64,000 bases of DNA from the NCBI RefSeq assembly GCF_022919115.1, contig NZ_CP095072.1, positions 2,542,001 to 2,606,000 on the forward strand. The letters are read 5' to 3'. Below the pieces are notes generated by a model. That model did no database searches. It saw nothing but the letters and a program-made list of their open reading frames with translations, and was not told where the DNA came from. Numbering within the stretch: the first letter of the stretch is position 1; each line of letters starts with the position of its first letter. A program made the translations under genes and the position numbers. Positions 46,181 through 54,364 of the stretch are shown piece after piece. The DNA comes from Gracilibacillus caseinilyticus (GTDB lineage Bacteria; Bacillota; Bacilli; Bacillales; Amphibacillaceae).

Positions 46181-46701
46181 TGATACTAGCCTGCATAGCA
46201 TTAACGGCTAACTCACTTTATTATATAAAAAACACCTGGTAAACTGCACCTTCCAATTATATGTTGCTAATTACTAGCTTAATGGTTTTGACTCTCACGG
46301 TTATCGGTATGAAAGACAAGGAAAATTTGCAAACAAAAACAAGAACCTGGTTTACCATCATTTTGTCATCCGCTACTTCGATTAGGCATAAACTCGTGCT
46401 ATTCTTTACCTCTTTCTTTTCATCCATGAGTGTTACGGAACATATTCAATCCGTACGTTCTCCTGATGATCATTTCACTCTTGACTTTTATCTATATGAG
46501 GCTGGAGCTGCTGGTTTATTTGGAATCAGAGCAGAATTAGACGGACCGCTATCGTTTAAGAAGAAATTCTATTTTGCAGATAATGCAGATCAGCTGAAAG
46601 TAGAACGGGAAAGTAATCATGTGATATCGATCATAAGTTACATCTGGACTGACATATATTTAGGTTTTTGTAAGCGTTTAAAATATGAGGAGGGTGAATG
46701 A
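46180..46701 (+). pseudogene. DUF5412-like membrane protein with an in-frame nonsense codon
   Basis: From the ATG at 46180 (GGAGAG 5 bases upstream, overlapping the GNAT stop) the frame reads MILACIALTANSLYYIKNTW, then TAA at 46240-46242, then continues open to 46701 with TAPSNYMLLITSLMVLTLTV and so on. The two parts fit as one protein: two N-terminal membrane helices, and an extracytoplasmic domain SPDDHFTLDFYLYEAGAAGLFGIRAELDGPL like that of DUF5412 proteins. The ATG at 46261 has no ribosome binding site. A CAA-to-TAA change is the simplest explanation. Confidence 0.7.
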
Positions 46702-47327
46702 TGGGTTCAAGGATCATGCATATAATAATCGGTAACAAAATTGCAGAGTCGCTCAAAATAGAAGATAAAACGACATTTTTATTGGGGAACATTGCCCCAG
46801 ATGCAGTATTTTCACACGAGGAGAAAACAGCTTCACATTTTTACGCAGGTGAAATACAAGATTTTACGAGAAAGATTGATTATAACACCTTTCTGCATAA
46901 ATACAGTAACCTGACAGAAAACCCTTATATACTAGGATATATTGCACACTTAATTGCAGATGATATATGGTTAAGAGGTTTTAATCTTTCCTGGCTGCGA
47001 AACAGAATGGAAGCAGATCCTGACTTGTATCAGTTATACCATCACGATTTTCGCTTATTAAATGGAAAATTGCTTAGGGAATATGGTTTTACTGCAGACC
47101 TAAGAAAAAGTCTCGGTCGTTTTTCTGAAATGATTAATTTAGATGAAGTGAAGCCCGACGATGTGGAAAAATTTGTCCCTTATGTGTTAGGTGATATGGA
47201 ATACACTGAGGAGCAATTACATGAAAAACTCAGAGTATTTACGCTTGATCAGATCATTGGTTATGTAGAGACATCCGTTAATCTAGGTGTTTTTAATGTA
47301 AAGCGAGTTCTTGCAAATCAAGTATAA
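46701..47327 (+). CDS. Zinc-dependent phospholipase C-like protein
   Basis: A 208-residue protein with the His/Asp pattern of the Zn_dep_PLPC domain: MHIIIGNKIAESL at the N-terminus, FLLGNIAPDAVFS (Asp ligand), HFYAG, and ILGYIAHLIADDIWLR (His and Asp ligands, about residues 75-90). It has no signal peptide, so it is a cytoplasmic member; in Bacillus these are annotated as hydrolases without known substrate. AGGAGG lies 7 bases before this ATG; an ATG immediately upstream (46698) is also possible. Confidence 0.78.
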   Translation: MGSRIMHIIIGNKIAESLKIEDKTTFLLGNIAPDAVFSHEEKTASHFYAGEIQDFTRKIDYNTFLHKYSNLTENPYILGYIAHLIADDIWLRGFNLSWLRNRMEADPDLYQLYHHDFRLLNGKLLREYGFTADLRKSLGRFSEMINLDEVKPDDVEKFVPYVLGDMEYTEEQLHEKLRVFTLDQIIGYVETSVNLGVFNVKRVLANQV

Positions 47328-47346
47328 AGGAAGGGAACTGATCTCA

Positions 47347-47694
47347 ATGATTTATCGTAGAAAAATGTACCATGTCGATCCATCTGTTGTTAAAGATTTT
47401 AACGAACATTTTAACAAAACCCTTTTACCGACCCAGCTTAAATATGGTGCGCGATTAGTTGGCAGATGGATGACGGAAGATAAGGATGGAGTCATCGAGA
47501 TTTTTGCGATATGGGAATATAGCAGCTTCGAGGACTATGAACAGATTGAAAGCAAAGTGAAAGGTGACGACCAGCACGTTAAGCGCGTTCAGCAATGGTT
47601 TGAAAAAATGGGACGGAAATATAATCTCAAAGAATTATTTTATAAGATTGATCAAGACTTCTTGAAAACAACAGTCCCAGTAGATAAATCATAG
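47347..47694 (+). CDS. NIPSNAP family protein
   Basis: A 115-residue ferredoxin-like dimeric alpha-beta barrel protein. IYRRKMYHVDPSVVKDFNEHFNKTLLPTQLKYGARLVGRWM and IEIFAIWEYSSFEDYEQIE are the usual NIPSNAP motifs. The function is unknown in bacteria. The ATG at 47347 is preferred, with AAAGGAAGGG about 9 bases upstream; the in-frame ATG at 47311 lies in the preceding gene. Confidence 0.8.
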   Translation: MIYRRKMYHVDPSVVKDFNEHFNKTLLPTQLKYGARLVGRWMTEDKDGVIEIFAIWEYSSFEDYEQIESKVKGDDQHVKRVQQWFEKMGRKYNLKELFYKIDQDFLKTTVPVDKS

Positions 47695-47713
47695 GTCAGG
47701 AAGGGGAATAGCA

Positions 47714-48235
47714 TTGTTTAAATCAGCTATCGACGCAGAAAGTAATCTTGCTATTTTGGAGCCAAGACATGCTGCAGAATTATATCAATTAGTAGACGAG
47801 AGTCGTGATAGTATAGGAGAATGGCTTGCTTTTCCTAAGAAAACGAACAAAATAGAAGATTCGAAAATATTTATTGAAAAATCGTTGAAGCGATTAACAG
47901 AGAATAATGGCTACTGGGCTGGGATTTGGCATAAAGAAAAAATGGCTGGTTCCATCGGTTTCTTATACATGGATTGGAATACTAGAAAAACCGAAATTGG
48001 CTATTGGTTAGGTGATAATTTTAAAGGTAAAGGTTTAGCAACAAAGGCTGTTTCTCGCTTTATTCTCCATGCATTCCATAATCTTGACTTGAATAAAGTG
48101 GAGATAAATGCAGCTAGAACAAATGAAAAGAGTAGAGCGATACCGGAACGACTTGGTTTTCAACAAGAGGGAATCATTCGAGACTATGAATATATAAATG
48201 GTGAATATCGCGACCGGGTTGTCTATGGTCTTTGA
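47714..48235 (+). CDS. RimJ/RimL-type GNAT N-acetyltransferase
   Basis: A 173-residue acetyltransferase of the ribosomal-protein-serine type (B. subtilis YdaF-like). IEDSKIFIEKSLKRLTENNGYWAGIW, GSIGFLYMDWNTRKTEIGYWLGDNFKGKGLATKAVSRFI (acetyl-CoA loop) and the NEKSRAIPERLGFQQEGIIRDYEYINGEYRDRVVYGL end are diagnostic. The start is TTG at 47714 with AGGAAGGGG upstream. The real target is unknown. Confidence 0.87.
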   Translation: MFKSAIDAESNLAILEPRHAAELYQLVDESRDSIGEWLAFPKKTNKIEDSKIFIEKSLKRLTENNGYWAGIWHKEKMAGSIGFLYMDWNTRKTEIGYWLGDNFKGKGLATKAVSRFILHAFHNLDLNKVEINAARTNEKSRAIPERLGFQQEGIIRDYEYINGEYRDRVVYGL

Positions 48236-48284
48236 AAAGAAGAGTGGAGCGCACTGTCTGATCATTTGCGGAAAGGATGACATC

Positions 48285-48463
48285 ATGTTCGGTTACCTTC
48301 CAGAATTTCGTTCCTATTATAAGGGATTATTACATTTAGCTGCATTTGATAGTCAAGATAACACAAAAATAGATTTCTATTCGAACCAGTCAACAATAAA
48401 GAATTAATGCAACTAAAGGAAAAATACCATATAGCTGAAATAGCTGGAAATGGTGATTTATGA
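48285..48463 (+). pseudogene. Remnant of a transglutaminase-like gene
   Basis: The ATG at 48285 (AAAGGATGA upstream) opens MFGYLPEFRSYYKGLLHLAA and reaches ...KIDFY; a -1 shift near 48380 gives FEPVNNKELMQLKEKYHIAEIAGNGDL, then a stop at 48461. The second part resembles the segment before the catalytic core of transglutaminase-like proteins. Everything downstream is missing. Assignment is by pattern only. Confidence 0.45.
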
Positions 48464-48490
48464 ACCGATAGATGTGCAAAAAAATCACTA

Positions 48491-48590
48491 TTTTAAAAAG
48501 TACTATAAGTTTAGAAATCTTGATGAATTTTAAAAAGTACTTGTATAAGTTCATATAAAGCTGACCTTTCTAAACTCTTATACAAGTTTT
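48491..48590. repeat. Direct and inverted repeats in a decayed gap
   Basis: TTTTAAAAAGTACT occurs twice (48491-48504, 48529-48541 region), and ACTTGTATAAG (48539-48549) is the inverted complement of CTTATACAAGT (48577-48587) across about 27 bases. The left arm overlaps the second direct repeat. No T run follows, so it is not a standard terminator. Confidence 0.5.
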
Positions 48591-48648
48591 CATAGAATTG
48601 GATGCTCAATTAGCTACATGTAATACCAAATGACAAGGAGGAGACTAC

Positions 48649-49131
48649 GTGAAAATAACTTTAGAAACGTTTCGATTTGCTTTGTTGTTAGTTTTGTTTG
48701 GAACTGTTTTAAGCTTCATTTCCTACATGTTATTATACCCGATGATAGGAGAAAATGCAGAACGTTATTATAGTTGGGTTGCGACAATTGGATCTTTTGT
48801 TTTACTGTTATTTCTCTATCAAAAAAAAGGTTGGGGTAAGGGTTATTTTAAGAAATCTATACTTTGGCTTTCCCTCGGTTTAGTCGTTTTATTAGCAATG
48901 TTTATTCCTGACTTATCTCCAGCCCATCATTACTCTAATGTTTTTGTTTATTCATATGGATTCCCTATTTCCTTTTTAACGGTTCGAAGTGAAGGTGGAT
49001 CAAGCTTTCTTGCTACGAATCTGCTATCAGATAGCGATGTAAGTATGGATGGAGGAATAATATTCAACTTCCTTATCTTTTATTTTGTCTTACATTTTAT
49101 CTTCACAAAAACAAAGCTATTAGAGAAGTGA
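48649..49131 (+). CDS. Four-helix membrane protein of unknown function
   Basis: A 160-residue protein with hydrophobic segments at about residues 8-30, 42-60, 68-85 and 137-155, and a polar extracytoplasmic stretch (DLSPAHHYSNVFVYSYGFP and following). The start is GTG 48649 with AAGGAGGAGA 6 bases upstream. I recognise no family beyond small Bacillus membrane proteins. Confidence 0.68.
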   Translation: MKITLETFRFALLLVLFGTVLSFISYMLLYPMIGENAERYYSWVATIGSFVLLLFLYQKKGWGKGYFKKSILWLSLGLVVLLAMFIPDLSPAHHYSNVFVYSYGFPISFLTVRSEGGSSFLATNLLSDSDVSMDGGIIFNFLIFYFVLHFIFTKTKLLEK

Positions 49132-49216
49132 AGGTAAGTTTGTCTGCTGGAATAAACTTTTTGATAGTAATAGGCCTTATTTATGCTTTAACTTTTATAA
49201 AGAGAGGGGAACGATT

Positions 49217-49834
49217 GTGGCCATCTATTTAGTGCGTCATGCAAAAGATGATGAAAGCTTTCGTGGTGGTTGGAGTCAAAAAGGATTGATTAACGAAGGA
49301 ATCCAACAGGCTACAAAATTAAGAGAATACTTACATAAAAATCAGAAGCACTTCCAAATAGATCGAATCATATCGAGTGATTTAACAAGAGCAAGAGAAA
49401 CTGCAGCAAATATCGTGGAGAGTTTGCCGTTACCTGTTGAACACGCCGAAGAATGGCGTGAAATGAACAATGGCGATTTAGCAGGAATATCCAATATAGA
49501 AGCAGGTGAGAAATACCCAGGCTTGTATTTTAAGAGCTTAAGGATGGATGAAAGGTACCCCGGTGGAGAAAGTCCTATTGAATTCTTTAACCGAATAAAA
49601 CAAGCATTTACCGAGACATGCGAAGAACAGTTAGAAAAAAATTACAAGGAAAACGTCTTAATTGTGACACATGGTGGAGTGATAAACATCATTTATCACT
49701 TGTTAAATGAAAAAGAATGGACTAATAAAAATAAGTCTTTTCCAATATTTTATACAAGTATTCATCAATTAGAATATATCAACGATCAATGGGAAGTTAC
49801 GCAAGAAAATGTAAAGGAGCATTTGAGCTCCTGA
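49217..49834 (+). CDS. Histidine phosphatase family protein
   Basis: A 205-residue phosphoglycerate-mutase-like phosphatase. The catalytic RHA is in IYLVRHAKDDE (about residues 3-13), the second phosphate Arg in ISSDLTRARETAANI, the Glu in REMNNGDLAG and the second His in VLIVTHGGVINII. All catalytic residues are present, so it should be active; the substrate is unknown. GTG start with GAGGGGAACG upstream. It ends before a small DUF2007-like gene. Confidence 0.87.
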   Translation: MAIYLVRHAKDDESFRGGWSQKGLINEGIQQATKLREYLHKNQKHFQIDRIISSDLTRARETAANIVESLPLPVEHAEEWREMNNGDLAGISNIEAGEKYPGLYFKSLRMDERYPGGESPIEFFNRIKQAFTETCEEQLEKNYKENVLIVTHGGVINIIYHLLNEKEWTNKNKSFPIFYTSIHQLEYINDQWEVTQENVKEHLSS

Positions 49835-49884
49835 GAATACTTGAGGGAAATGAGAATCAAAAAGTTAGGGGGAGTGTTGTTCAG

Positions 49885-50121
49885 ATGCGGCTATTTAGAA
49901 AGTTTTTCTCTAAATACAAGCATTTGGCTTATACTGCTTTTGAAAATGAAAAGTATTTAGAAGTTGTTAGTAAATTAAAACAAGATGGAGTGAAGTTTCG
50001 AACAGAAATAATAAGGAGTTTACATACTTCTGAAGTGATCGGTCACCATGATAATGCTCAGTATGAAATTTATGTGAAAGAGAGTGATAAACACAAAGCG
50101 CAGGCAGCCATTCATAAATAA
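49885..50121 (+). CDS. Small DUF2007-like protein
   Basis: A 78-residue soluble protein. YTAFENEKYLEVVSKLKQDGVKF and QYEIYVKESDKHKAQAAIH form the alpha-beta pattern of short putative signal-transducing (DUF2007-like) domains. AGGGGGAGTG gives the ATG at 49885; in-frame codons upstream lie in the phosphatase gene. A truncated near copy of its first ~40 bases occurs at 51545-51582. Confidence 0.6.
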   Translation: MRLFRKFFSKYKHLAYTAFENEKYLEVVSKLKQDGVKFRTEIIRSLHTSEVIGHHDNAQYEIYVKESDKHKAQAAIHK

Positions 50122-50205
50122 CAGGATAATATATCAGCTTTCGTTTTAGGTTATCGTGAGTCTTATATATAACAATTGCTGAGGAAATTCTATCAAAAAG
50201 GGTGA

Positions 50206-50403
50206 ATGCATTTGGGTCGTTATATAAGCATTTTTATATTCGCAATGTTGATGGGTGTTGGCTGCTTTTTCTTTATTATACCTGCTATATTCAGAATTTA
50301 TAATTTCGATATTGCAGTAGGAATGATTGTCATTGTATTTGGTTCAATTATTACTACCCAATTATTTTTTGTAATAGATAAAGTCAAGGAAATCAAAAGA
50401 TAA
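50206..50403 (+). CDS. Small two-helix membrane protein
   Basis: A 65-residue protein with two hydrophobic helices (about residues 5-28 and 35-58) and a basic tail (DKVKEIKR). AAAGGGTGA lies immediately before the ATG at 50206; the TTG at 50212 has better spacing and could be the real start. No family recognised. Confidence 0.6.
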   Translation: MHLGRYISIFIFAMLMGVGCFFFIIPAIFRIYNFDIAVGMIVIVFGSIITTQLFFVIDKVKEIKR

Positions 50404-50475
50404 TGTAAGCAATGAATATAATTGCACCACTTCTGGTGAAATAAATCTGCAATTAATTTTAAAGGAGGCTCAGCC

Positions 50476-50817
50476 ATGTCAAATAAATCCAAAGACTTTT
50501 ACTGTGACGAGGTCCTTAGTGGTAATACACAAGTCGAAAAAGTGCTAGAAACTACAAATGTACTTGCTTTTTACCATACGCACCCTTTTTATGAGAAACA
50601 TATTGTTGTGATACCAAAGAAGCACATTGTTTCTTTGATTTCGGTTCGAAGAGACGATGTGAATGTTATGGAAGAAATATTTGATGTTATTAAAGAAGTC
50701 GCCACGAGAATGAATGAAAAATTCGGTGCATGTACTGTATCTACAAACATTGGGGACTATCAAAGCAACAAGCATATGCACTGGCATGTACACTTTGGAA
50801 AGCGAATTAGAGATTAA
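50476..50817 (+). CDS. HIT domain protein
   Basis: A 113-residue histidine-triad protein. VLAFYHTHPFYEKHIVVIPKKHIVSL holds the first conserved strand pair and NKHMHWHVHFGKR (about residues 97-109) the His triad HxHxH, so it belongs to the HIT hydrolase superfamily, but it is shorter than and distinct from Hit at 14444-14872. It has no zinc Cys pair. TAAAGGAGG precedes the ATG. The substrate is unknown. Confidence 0.83.
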   Translation: MSNKSKDFYCDEVLSGNTQVEKVLETTNVLAFYHTHPFYEKHIVVIPKKHIVSLISVRRDDVNVMEEIFDVIKEVATRMNEKFGACTVSTNIGDYQSNKHMHWHVHFGKRIRD

Positions 50818-50848
50818 TCTGAAGCGATATTGGAGGTGACTGTTGTCA

Positions 50849-51523
50849 ATGAAAGCATTCTTTGTTGATTTTTATGGAACGATAGTCCAGGAAGACGGCG
50901 CTATTATCTCAAACATTTGCAAAAAAATAAAAGAAAATTCGAATACAGAAGCTACCCTTTCCGAAATTAGCAGTTTTTGGTGGAATAACTTTTCTGATTT
51001 AGCTCGTCAAAGTTTTCTTGGAAAGTTTCAAACCCAACGATACATAGAAACGACCTCTTTAGAATCTACTCTCTTACATTTTGGATCTTCCTTAAATGCT
51101 GCCGACATAAGTGAACTAATGTTCAATTATTGGATGAAACCTGCAATTTATGATGATGCCGCTGAGTTTATGAAAATAAATACAATTCCCATATATATTC
51201 TCTCCAATATTGATACTTTCGATATAAGAAAAGCAATCGAATTTCATCAGTTGAATGTCACGGAAGTTATTACAAGTGAAGATGTAAAATCATATAAACC
51301 AAGACCTGAAATGTTTGCTCATGCTCTAAAAATCAGTGGTCTGTCCAAAGATGAGGTTATTCATGTTGGTGACTCTTTATCAAGTGATATAGGTGGAGCT
51401 AATAACGCCGGGGTTAGAAGTGTCTGGATAAATCGTAATAACAAAGATTGCAGAGAAGAAGATAAGCCTGACTATGTAATTAGTAGTCTCACTGAATTGC
51501 ATAATCTGGAGATTTCTGTATAG
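50849..51523 (+). CDS. HAD family hydrolase
   Basis: A 224-residue haloacid-dehalogenase-type phosphatase. Motif 1 is FFVDFYGTIVQ (the usual DxDGT reads DFYGT, with Tyr in the second acid position), motif 2 YILSNID, motif 3 Lys in SEDVKSYKPRPEMF, and motif 4 VIHVGDSLSSDIGGANNAG. The replaced second Asp (normally the general acid) suggests altered activity, as in dehalogenase-like members. GGAGGTGAC lies 9 bases before the ATG. Confidence 0.85.
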   Translation: MKAFFVDFYGTIVQEDGAIISNICKKIKENSNTEATLSEISSFWWNNFSDLARQSFLGKFQTQRYIETTSLESTLLHFGSSLNAADISELMFNYWMKPAIYDDAAEFMKINTIPIYILSNIDTFDIRKAIEFHQLNVTEVITSEDVKSYKPRPEMFAHALKISGLSKDEVIHVGDSLSSDIGGANNAGVRSVWINRNNKDCREEDKPDYVISSLTELHNLEISV

Positions 51524-51544
51524 AAATATTTTTAATTAACATGG

Positions 51545-51582
51545 AGAAAGTTATTCGCTAAATACAAGCATTTGGCCATAGC
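51545..51582 (+). pseudogene. Short truncated copy of the 49885 gene
   Basis: GAAAGTTATTCGCTAAATAC and the following AAGCATTTGGCCATA closely match the first coding bases of the 49885-50121 gene (AGAAAGTTTTTCTCTAAATA, then CAAGCATTTGGCTTATA). Only about 38 bases remain, with stops in frame. Confidence 0.55.
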
Positions 51583-51614
51583 AAAAGCCTGTTGTTCCAT
51601 AAGGAGGAAAAACA

Positions 51615-52442
51615 TTGATTGCCGAGTTAAATAAACAAGATTTTTATAAATGCAAAGATCTGGTCAATAATTTTGGTCAGTTAGAAATCCTGGCAATAAT
51701 TAATGGAGTCAACCCTGGTCGTATATTTGTAGATAATCCGGAAACTCCTGGTTCTGGAGTGGTTTGGCAAGGGAATAAGGATGGATTTGTCTTTTTTGGA
51801 AATGAACAAAATGAAGAATTTAATAGCCGGATCAACTATTTTATTGATAATGTGATTGAACCGCAAGCAAAGAGAATCGGATTAGATTGGTTTGAAGCTA
51901 TCGGAAACCATGAGGGCTGGAATAAAGTAATCGAAAAAATATTTGAACATCGCGACCTCGGCGATTGGGATCAAAGAGTATATGTATTAGATAAAAATGA
52001 TTATATCGCTACCAATAAACCGAATATTAACAAAGAATATACTGTTCACAAAATCAATAAAGGTTTCTATGAAACAAATCAAAACTCGTTAAGTAATTTT
52101 GACTTTTTACGATCGAAACTATTAGGAGCATGGTCTTCACTAGACAACTTTTTTAATAGCGGTATTGGATACTGCATTGTTTACAACAATGCAATTGTAA
52201 GTATTTGTCATTCGGAGTTTGCTGTGGATAACGTACATTGTATAGCCATTGAAACAGTAAGAGAACACCAGGGAAAGAAATTAGCGCAAAAAGTAGCTCA
52301 CCGTTTTGTGACAGATTGTTTAGACAAAGGGATGGTTCCATATTGGGACTGTATGGAAGTAAACAAAGCCTCGATTGCATTAGCGGAGAATATCGGGTTT
52401 AGAAAAGTTTTTGATTATAAAGGTTATGACTTTAAATTATAG
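51615..52442 (+). CDS. GNAT acetyltransferase of the ZmaR/GNAT_acetyltran type
   Basis: A 275-residue protein with an N-terminal domain of the family (FYKCKDLVNNFGQLEILAIINGVNPGRIFVDNPETP) and a C-terminal GNAT domain (about residues 180-270) with HCIAIETVREHQGKKLAQKVAHRFV (acetyl-CoA loop) and NKASIALAENIGFRKV. This two-domain build is that of the group including zwittermicin resistance ZmaR; resistance here is only a possibility. TTG start 51615 with AAGGAGGAA. Confidence 0.82.
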   Translation: MIAELNKQDFYKCKDLVNNFGQLEILAIINGVNPGRIFVDNPETPGSGVVWQGNKDGFVFFGNEQNEEFNSRINYFIDNVIEPQAKRIGLDWFEAIGNHEGWNKVIEKIFEHRDLGDWDQRVYVLDKNDYIATNKPNINKEYTVHKINKGFYETNQNSLSNFDFLRSKLLGAWSSLDNFFNSGIGYCIVYNNAIVSICHSEFAVDNVHCIAIETVREHQGKKLAQKVAHRFVTDCLDKGMVPYWDCMEVNKASIALAENIGFRKVFDYKGYDFKL

Positions 52443-52503
52443 AATTAATTGATCAACAGCAAATGATCGGAATGTGTATTACTATAAAGAAGGAGTGAAA
52501 TCT

Positions 52504-53025
52504 TTGAAACTAAGACAAATGGCAGTTGCTTTCCTCTATAATAAAAAAGAAGAGATTTTATTTCTCCAAAAAAAGAAAAGAAGCGCTTTGCATCCGGGGT
52601 TATTAGTACCAATCGGTGGCCATATCGAAGGTGATGAAATAAACGAACCTAAAAAAGCATGTCTAAGAGAAATTGAGGAAGAAACAGGTCTAAAGAGTCA
52701 TTGCATAAAAGATCTTACACTTAGATACATTGTGCTTCGCGTAAAGAGTCATCAGGAAGTGCGAATACAATATGTTTTCAATGGTACGGTTTCTGAACAG
52801 GCTACTTTAATTGAAAGTGAGGAAGGATCACTATCCTGGTTGAGTTATGAAGATATTATTCTTAACCATAATGTAACAGCAACAACAAAAGAAATAGTAA
52901 ACCATTATGACAGGACAGGGAAGTTCGATGGAAAAATATATGTAGGTTCCATGACATCTATAGAAGGAAAGCCTGATATAACGTGGGGGTTATTAGAAGA
53001 TTGGGAACCGCAGATTTTTAACTGA
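52504..53025 (+). CDS. Nudix hydrolase
   Basis: A 173-residue protein with a complete Nudix box: GGHIEGDEINEPKKACLREI continuing EEETGL (about residues 38-63). It has the MutT-like opening MAVAFLYNKKEEILFLQKKK. The substrate is not deducible. The start is TTG at 52504, 6 bases after AAGGAGTGAA. The in-frame ATG-type codons upstream lack a site. It belongs to the string of small enzymes in this region. Confidence 0.87.
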   Translation: MKLRQMAVAFLYNKKEEILFLQKKKRSALHPGLLVPIGGHIEGDEINEPKKACLREIEEETGLKSHCIKDLTLRYIVLRVKSHQEVRIQYVFNGTVSEQATLIESEEGSLSWLSYEDIILNHNVTATTKEIVNHYDRTGKFDGKIYVGSMTSIEGKPDITWGLLEDWEPQIFN

Positions 53026-53073
53026 CTTGTGGTATTTCAATCAAAAGTGAGATTTGGAAAGGTTGATCAGCTA

Positions 53074-53514
53074 ATGGTATTCCGCTCAAAAGTTGATACA
53101 TTTTTTGTTAGTTTTATATCGATTGCAGTACTTATTATTGGATTGGTCTGCTTTTTTCCTTTGTTTCTTGAAGGTGGAAGTGAACTGCCGGTAGCCGTAA
53201 TACTAATATTGATATTCCTTATGCTAGCAAGTTTTATTTTGTGGTGCGCCTTCTCGGTCAAATACGTCTTTTATCAGGAATACCTATTTATAAAAGGTGG
53301 ACCATTTAAAAGCCGCATTTCCTATGAAAAGATCACAAAGGTTTCACCTGCCAAAGATATTTTTACTGGCTATAGAGTATTATCATCAAGGGATGGGATA
53401 GAAATCTTTTATATTACAGCGGTTTTAGGAAGTGTGAAAATATCACCTGAAGAAAAAAAGGAATTTATCACTGAATTAACAAAACGATGTCCGAGCGTAC
53501 AGGTGCATAACTAG
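53074..53514 (+). CDS. PH-domain-like membrane protein (YyaB-like)
   Basis: A 146-residue protein with two N-terminal membrane helices (about residues 8-30 and 35-57) and a small beta domain: FIKGGPFKSRISYEKITKVSPAKD, then VLSSRDGIEIFYI and VKISPEEKKEFITELTKRCP, which is the bacterial PH-like (DUF1200) pattern of B. subtilis YyaB. The ATG at 53074 (GGTTGAT upstream) is preferred. The preceding 45 bases in frame encode a poor duplicate of the first residues (MVFQSKV versus MVFRSKV). Confidence 0.75.
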   Translation: MVFRSKVDTFFVSFISIAVLIIGLVCFFPLFLEGGSELPVAVILILIFLMLASFILWCAFSVKYVFYQEYLFIKGGPFKSRISYEKITKVSPAKDIFTGYRVLSSRDGIEIFYITAVLGSVKISPEEKKEFITELTKRCPSVQVHN

Positions 53515-53764
53515 CCGAACAGAAAGATTACCAGTATATATTAATACAACAATAACTACGATACATTTGATTAATTTTATTGATCCTAAAATATCTGTCA
53601 TTGCAGATGATGTTGTAAACGGAAGAGGAAGTTACCACAAGCTGAAAAGTATGTCCATCAGGATGGTTACTGCGAGGCTGCTTGGGACATTATTTGCTCA
53701 ATTGTTATTTATATGGGGCAAAGTATATATCGTGTAATCGTATTAATTTTCTAGGAGGAATAGG
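53515..53764. other. Gap with a possible decayed gene fragment
   Basis: About 250 bases without an intact gene. One frame (about 53622-53752) reads AEKYVHQDGYCEAAWDIICS and has no start codon or ribosome binding site. It looks like the tail of a lost gene, but I cannot identify it. Confidence 0.35.
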
Positions 53765-54307
53765 ATGCTGAAGAGAAGATATGGAGATCGTTCAGGCTGG
53801 AGCCGGATACTGGAACGAAAATATTCGCAGACATATCTGGAATCTGATGAATTTAGAGGCTATTTATCTTTATTAAACACAATAAAAGTAAACGAACCTT
53901 TATCGGTGCATTATGGTGAAAAAAATATCTGTATTGTGGATGACGGTTACATGTGGTTACAACAATTTCCACTTGATAGAAACCATGCTGTAACGACAAT
54001 GTTTGATGCTAATGGCAATATCGTTCAATGGTATATTGATATCTGTCTTTGTATCGGTATTGAAAATGGTATTCCATGGATGGACGATTTATTTCTGGAT
54101 CTGATTCTCTTACCTTCTGGAGAAATATTTGAAAAAGATGCGGATGAATTGGACGATGCTTTATCGAAAGGAATTATAGATGAAGCTCATTATGAGTTAG
54201 CGTGTAATGAAATGAAAAAGCTTAAGAAACTAATTAGTAAACAAGATTTCCATTTAATAAAGCTGTCAAACAGTCACAAGGAAATGCTAACTGTTAATTT
54301 GAAGTAA
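53765..54307 (+). CDS. DUF402 family protein
   Basis: A 180-residue protein with the DUF402 fold: ICIVDDGYMWLQQFPLDRNHAVTTMFDANGNIVQWYIDICL (about residues 58-98) and the acidic site DDLFLDLILLPSGEIFEKDADELDDALSKGIID. The Asp/Glu-rich centre is the metal/nucleoside-diphosphate site in characterised relatives (Ntdp-type phosphatases and FAU-1). Its own substrate is unknown. AGGAGGAATAGG precedes the ATG. Confidence 0.82.
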   Translation: MLKRRYGDRSGWSRILERKYSQTYLESDEFRGYLSLLNTIKVNEPLSVHYGEKNICIVDDGYMWLQQFPLDRNHAVTTMFDANGNIVQWYIDICLCIGIENGIPWMDDLFLDLILLPSGEIFEKDADELDDALSKGIIDEAHYELACNEMKKLKKLISKQDFHLIKLSNSHKEMLTVNLK

Positions 54308-54364
54308 TTGTGGTGAATGTGGAAGATCCACCAGTATATTCTTAATCTTGAGGAGAATAGCAAT

